DNA from: Methanofastidiosum sp.
Lineage (GTDB): Archaea > Methanobacteriota_B > Thermococci > Methanofastidiosales > Methanofastidiosaceae
Direction: 5' to 3'
Length of the DNA: 5,698 bases
Assembly: GCA_013329085.1 (NCBI GenBank)
Contig: DUKX01000114.1
Location: 3,055-8,752, forward strand
How positions within the stretch are numbered: position 1 is the first letter of the stretch; each line of letters begins with the position of its first letter. This document shows positions 4,730 to 5,698 of this stretch, piece by piece. The position numbers and the translations under genes were made by a program. Below the pieces are notes generated by a model, which saw nothing but the letters and a program-made list of their open reading frames with translations, made no database searches and was not told where the DNA came from.

Positions 4730-5386
4730 ATGAATAGACCAGGGATAACAACTTTTGTTTCTTTGCCGGATATTTTTACAGTCACGAACGGAACTTTGGG
4801 TTTTTTGGCTATATATTTTATACTTATCGGGAATATATTGCTTGCTTCCAGGATTGTTTTTTTGTGCATCTTTTTTGATAGTTTTGATGGATTCTTAGCT
4901 AGGAGAAATAATAATTGTGCTGAGTTTGGTAGAACTCTTGATTCATTGTCAGATATAATCTCATTTGGTATTGTACCGTCTTTTATTTTCATTAGCTATG
5001 GAAATAATCATCTGTTGGGCCTATTAATAGGGGCAATCTATGTTATATCTGGATTATTAAGACTTTCAAGATTCAATGCATTAAATTCTCAAGAATATTT
5101 TGGCCTTCCCATTACTCTCGGGGCAATCTTTGCTACTTTGTTATTTCTAGCAGAAATCCCTTTTTACTTATACTCTATGCTATTAATCGCGACATCTGCT
5201 CTCTTTATCTCAAATTTTAAAATTACAAGGCCATCAAATAACGGAAAATCTTTAGTGATATTCAGCACGATCTTTGTCTTTATTTCCTTAATCCCATATC
5301 CGCCTATTAAAATAGTATCAAGATTTTTACTAATTTTATTGCCTTCTGTCTTCTTACTTTATTTATTCAAAGCTCATCGATCTTAA
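4730..5386 (+). CDS. pssA: CDP-alcohol phosphatidyltransferase, probable archaetidylserine synthase
   Basis: An integral membrane enzyme that should join CDP-archaeol and L-serine to give archaetidylserine, a step in archaeal polar lipid synthesis. The 218-residue protein carries the complete family signature D50-x2-D53-G54-x2-A57-R58-x8-G67-x3-D71-x3-D75, with all metal and catalytic aspartates. RLSRFNAL (111-118) and FGLPITLGA (124-132) are typical of the class II phosphatidylserine-synthase branch rather than of the inositol or glycerol-phosphate enzymes. Hydrophobic segments lie at about 22-35, 37-50, 78-90, 95-112, 127-142, 146-162, 174-188 and 197-213. The ATG follows TGATATC, a weak ribosome binding site. 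It is downstream of lrp by 9 bp and overlaps the end of pelA by 20 bp on the other strand. Serine as acceptor is inferred from family motifs. Confidence 0.9.
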   Translation: MNRPGITTFVSLPDIFTVTNGTLGFLAIYFILIGNILLASRIVFLCIFFDSFDGFLARRNNNCAEFGRTLDSLSDIISFGIVPSFIFISYGNNHLLGLLIGAIYVISGLLRLSRFNALNSQEYFGLPITLGAIFATLLFLAEIPFYLYSMLLIATSALFISNFKITRPSNNGKSLVIFSTIFVFISLIPYPPIKIVSRFLLILLPSVFLLYLFKAHRS

Positions 5387-5698
5387 ATCTTAAAATAGCT
5401 CCGATTCCCCCGATACCCTCTAACTTTTTTCCTGCGTCATGTTCACTTGAAATAACATGTATTATCGCTCGTTGTTCTCTGGATTTTTCAGTTATTTCTT
5501 CAAATTCAGTTTTTCTAAGAAATTGGTCAACTATGAGAAGTTCATTCACTGCCCCATATTCTAAGGCCTTTTCAATGGCTTTGATTCCATAAACGCCTTC
5601 ATTTTTTATTATTCCTTCAAATAATCTTTCAACTGCGCTAGTTTCAAGGGATATCCTAAGGTCTTTTTGGGCCTTTTCTAGTATGCCTCTTTTGACGC
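5367..5698 (-). CDS. pelA: Pelota (aDom34), C-terminal part only
   Basis: Pelota with its GTPase partner (aEF1alpha in archaea) and ABCE1 rescues stalled ribosomes in no-go and non-stop situations. The last 109 residues lie in the window; the gene enters from the right edge. They make up most of the eRF1-type domain 3: VERLFEGIIKNEGVYGIKAI, EKALEYGAVNELLIVDQFLR, then IIHVISSEHDAGKKLEGIGG, IGAILRFKI at the very end. The SSEHDAGKKL...GGIGAILRFKI ending and LIVDQFLR favour Pelota over peptide chain release factor aRF1, which is the main alternative; the deciding GGQ motif (present in aRF1, absent in Pelota) would lie outside the window. A GTG at 5549-5547 is an internal valine, not a start. The stop lies inside the final codons of convergent pssA. 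Confidence 0.82.
   Translation of the reverse strand, partial: VKRGILEKAQKDLRISLETSAVERLFEGIIKNEGVYGIKAIEKALEYGAVNELLIVDQFLRKTEFEEITEKSREQRAIIHVISSEHDAGKKLEGIGGIGAILRFKIDEL

Noticed and set aside
4722..4732. An ATG just after the lrp stop (4722) as a leader peptide or pssA start
   Set aside because: It reads only three codons before TGA and is out of frame with pssA; the ATG at 4730 gives the conserved protein.
5367..5549. A separate 60-residue minus-strand gene
   Set aside because: The frame stays open to the window edge and the whole 109 residues read as the Pelota C-terminal domain; the GTG at 5549-5547 is an internal valine.

Overview
This window looks like ordinary chromosomal DNA from an AT-rich euryarchaeon, very likely methanogen-like. 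The archaeal assignment rests on a complete transcription factor E (TFEalpha), a short 224-residue archaeal-type triosephosphate isomerase, a Pelota C-terminus, a CDP-alcohol phosphotransferase of the archaetidylserine synthase type, and BRE/TATA-style promoters. Some starts are preceded by GGAGG/GGTG-type ribosome binding sites. G+C looks like about one third by eye. A Methanofastidiosales-, Methanobacteriales- or Thermococcales-related lineage would fit, but I cannot separate these from the sequence alone. There is no rRNA, tRNA, CRISPR array, transposase or att site.

Left arm, minus strand (about 1-2124): a gene for a DUF554 (YdfK-like) membrane protein, then tpiA 54 bp downstream, then a DrrA-type ABC-transporter ATPase whose ATG overlaps the tpiA stop codon by 4 bases. 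The ATPase runs off the left edge near its C-terminus; its permease is probably just outside. A 250-bp AT-rich divergent promoter region (2125-2374) separates this arm from the plus-strand genes.

Middle and right, plus strand (2375-5386): tfe and a small HD-domain phosphohydrolase gene are 8 bp apart and probably one operon. Next is a separately promoted, membrane-anchored SIMPL-domain protein, followed by T-rich terminator-like DNA. Then an Lrp/AsnC-family regulator and the archaetidylserine synthase gene are 9 bp apart and probably one operon. The last gene is pelA (Pelota/aDom34) on the minus strand; only its C-terminal domain is inside the window. It converges on pssA, and the two coding regions overlap by 20 bp.

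Functionally the window holds core-information genes (basal transcription, ribosome rescue), central carbon metabolism (TIM), phospholipid head-group synthesis, and a few envelope or regulatory proteins of unclear role. I found no convincing new system. The most useful leads are the lrp-pssA and tfe-HD operon pairings, paired TATA boxes before tfe and the SIMPL gene, perfect palindromes at the tfe and lrp promoters, a probably leaderless DUF554 mRNA, and the overlapping pssA/pelA ends. The starts of the SIMPL and Lrp genes are set here at internal ATG codons with good ribosome binding sites rather than at upstream in-frame TTG codons.
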